Below are positions 63,585 to 64,000 of a DNA stretch of 64,000 nucleotides, piece after piece. The DNA is from Halichondria panicea (Eukaryota > Porifera > Demospongiae > Suberitida > Halichondriidae). The notes under the pieces are model-generated. The model searched no databases. It was not told the DNA's origin and worked only from the letters and a program-made list of their open reading frames with translations. A program made the translations under genes and the position numbers. Where the stretch lies: assembly GCF_963675165.1 (NCBI RefSeq), contig NC_087379.1, forward strand, positions 6,117,839 through 6,181,838, read 5' to 3'. Position 1 is the stretch's first letter, and the number at the start of each line of letters is the position of its first letter.

Positions 63585-64000
<416 letters not shown>

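Overview
The window is nuclear DNA of a non-bilaterian animal. A demosponge is my best guess, inferred from the animal-only gene set (p53/p63 family with SAM domain, Groucho/TLE, TRAF, G-beta, mTOR), small intron-rich genes packed head-to-head or tail-to-tail, and several TRAF genes in a row; no sequence search was possible. I rebuilt gene models by hand from GT/AG splice sites, reading phase and family similarity. In most multi-exon genes every junction closes in phase and the protein length matches the family.

Left part (1-24 kb). Two tandem UDP-glycosyltransferase genes lie on the minus strand, the first cut by the window edge. Then comes a short plus-strand mTOR 3' end carrying only the FATC domain. 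Next is a minus-strand series: deoxynucleoside kinase, the splicing factor BCAS2/SPF27, a 340-residue G-protein beta subunit, and an unrecognised protein built of one repeat per exon. That last gene is head-to-head with a beta-thymosin. A 763-bp Mutator-type element with perfect 69-bp ends follows, then a four-helix membrane protein with a K+ channel-like pore but no canonical filter.

Middle (24-47 kb). A large PLEKHG5-like RhoGEF (DH-PH, about 1300 residues) is transcribed leftward. MICOS10 is on the plus strand, and an intronless GT92 glycosyltransferase is on the minus strand. A cell-surface gene follows with two alternative 3' ends: a short membrane-anchored form, or a longer form with EGF-like and Kazal domains. 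RPL22 (plus) diverges from it, and the outer-arm dynein docking gene CCDC63/ODAD1 is on the minus strand.

Right part (47-64 kb). A p63/p73-type gene (TAD, DNA-binding domain, SAM) starts about 170 bp from the ODAD1 start on the opposite strand. Beyond it is a young segmental amplification. Groucho/TLE WD40 exons on the minus strand alternate with intronless TRAF genes on the plus strand, which lie in a Groucho intron. Three TRAF copies (one dead, two intact) and at least three Groucho segments, several broken, are visible, and the array runs off the right edge. A scar of the Mutator-type element sits at a deletion junction in the array.

Several MITE families, long CA/GT tracts and minisatellites fill introns and spacers. 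No rRNA, tRNA or CRISPR was seen.
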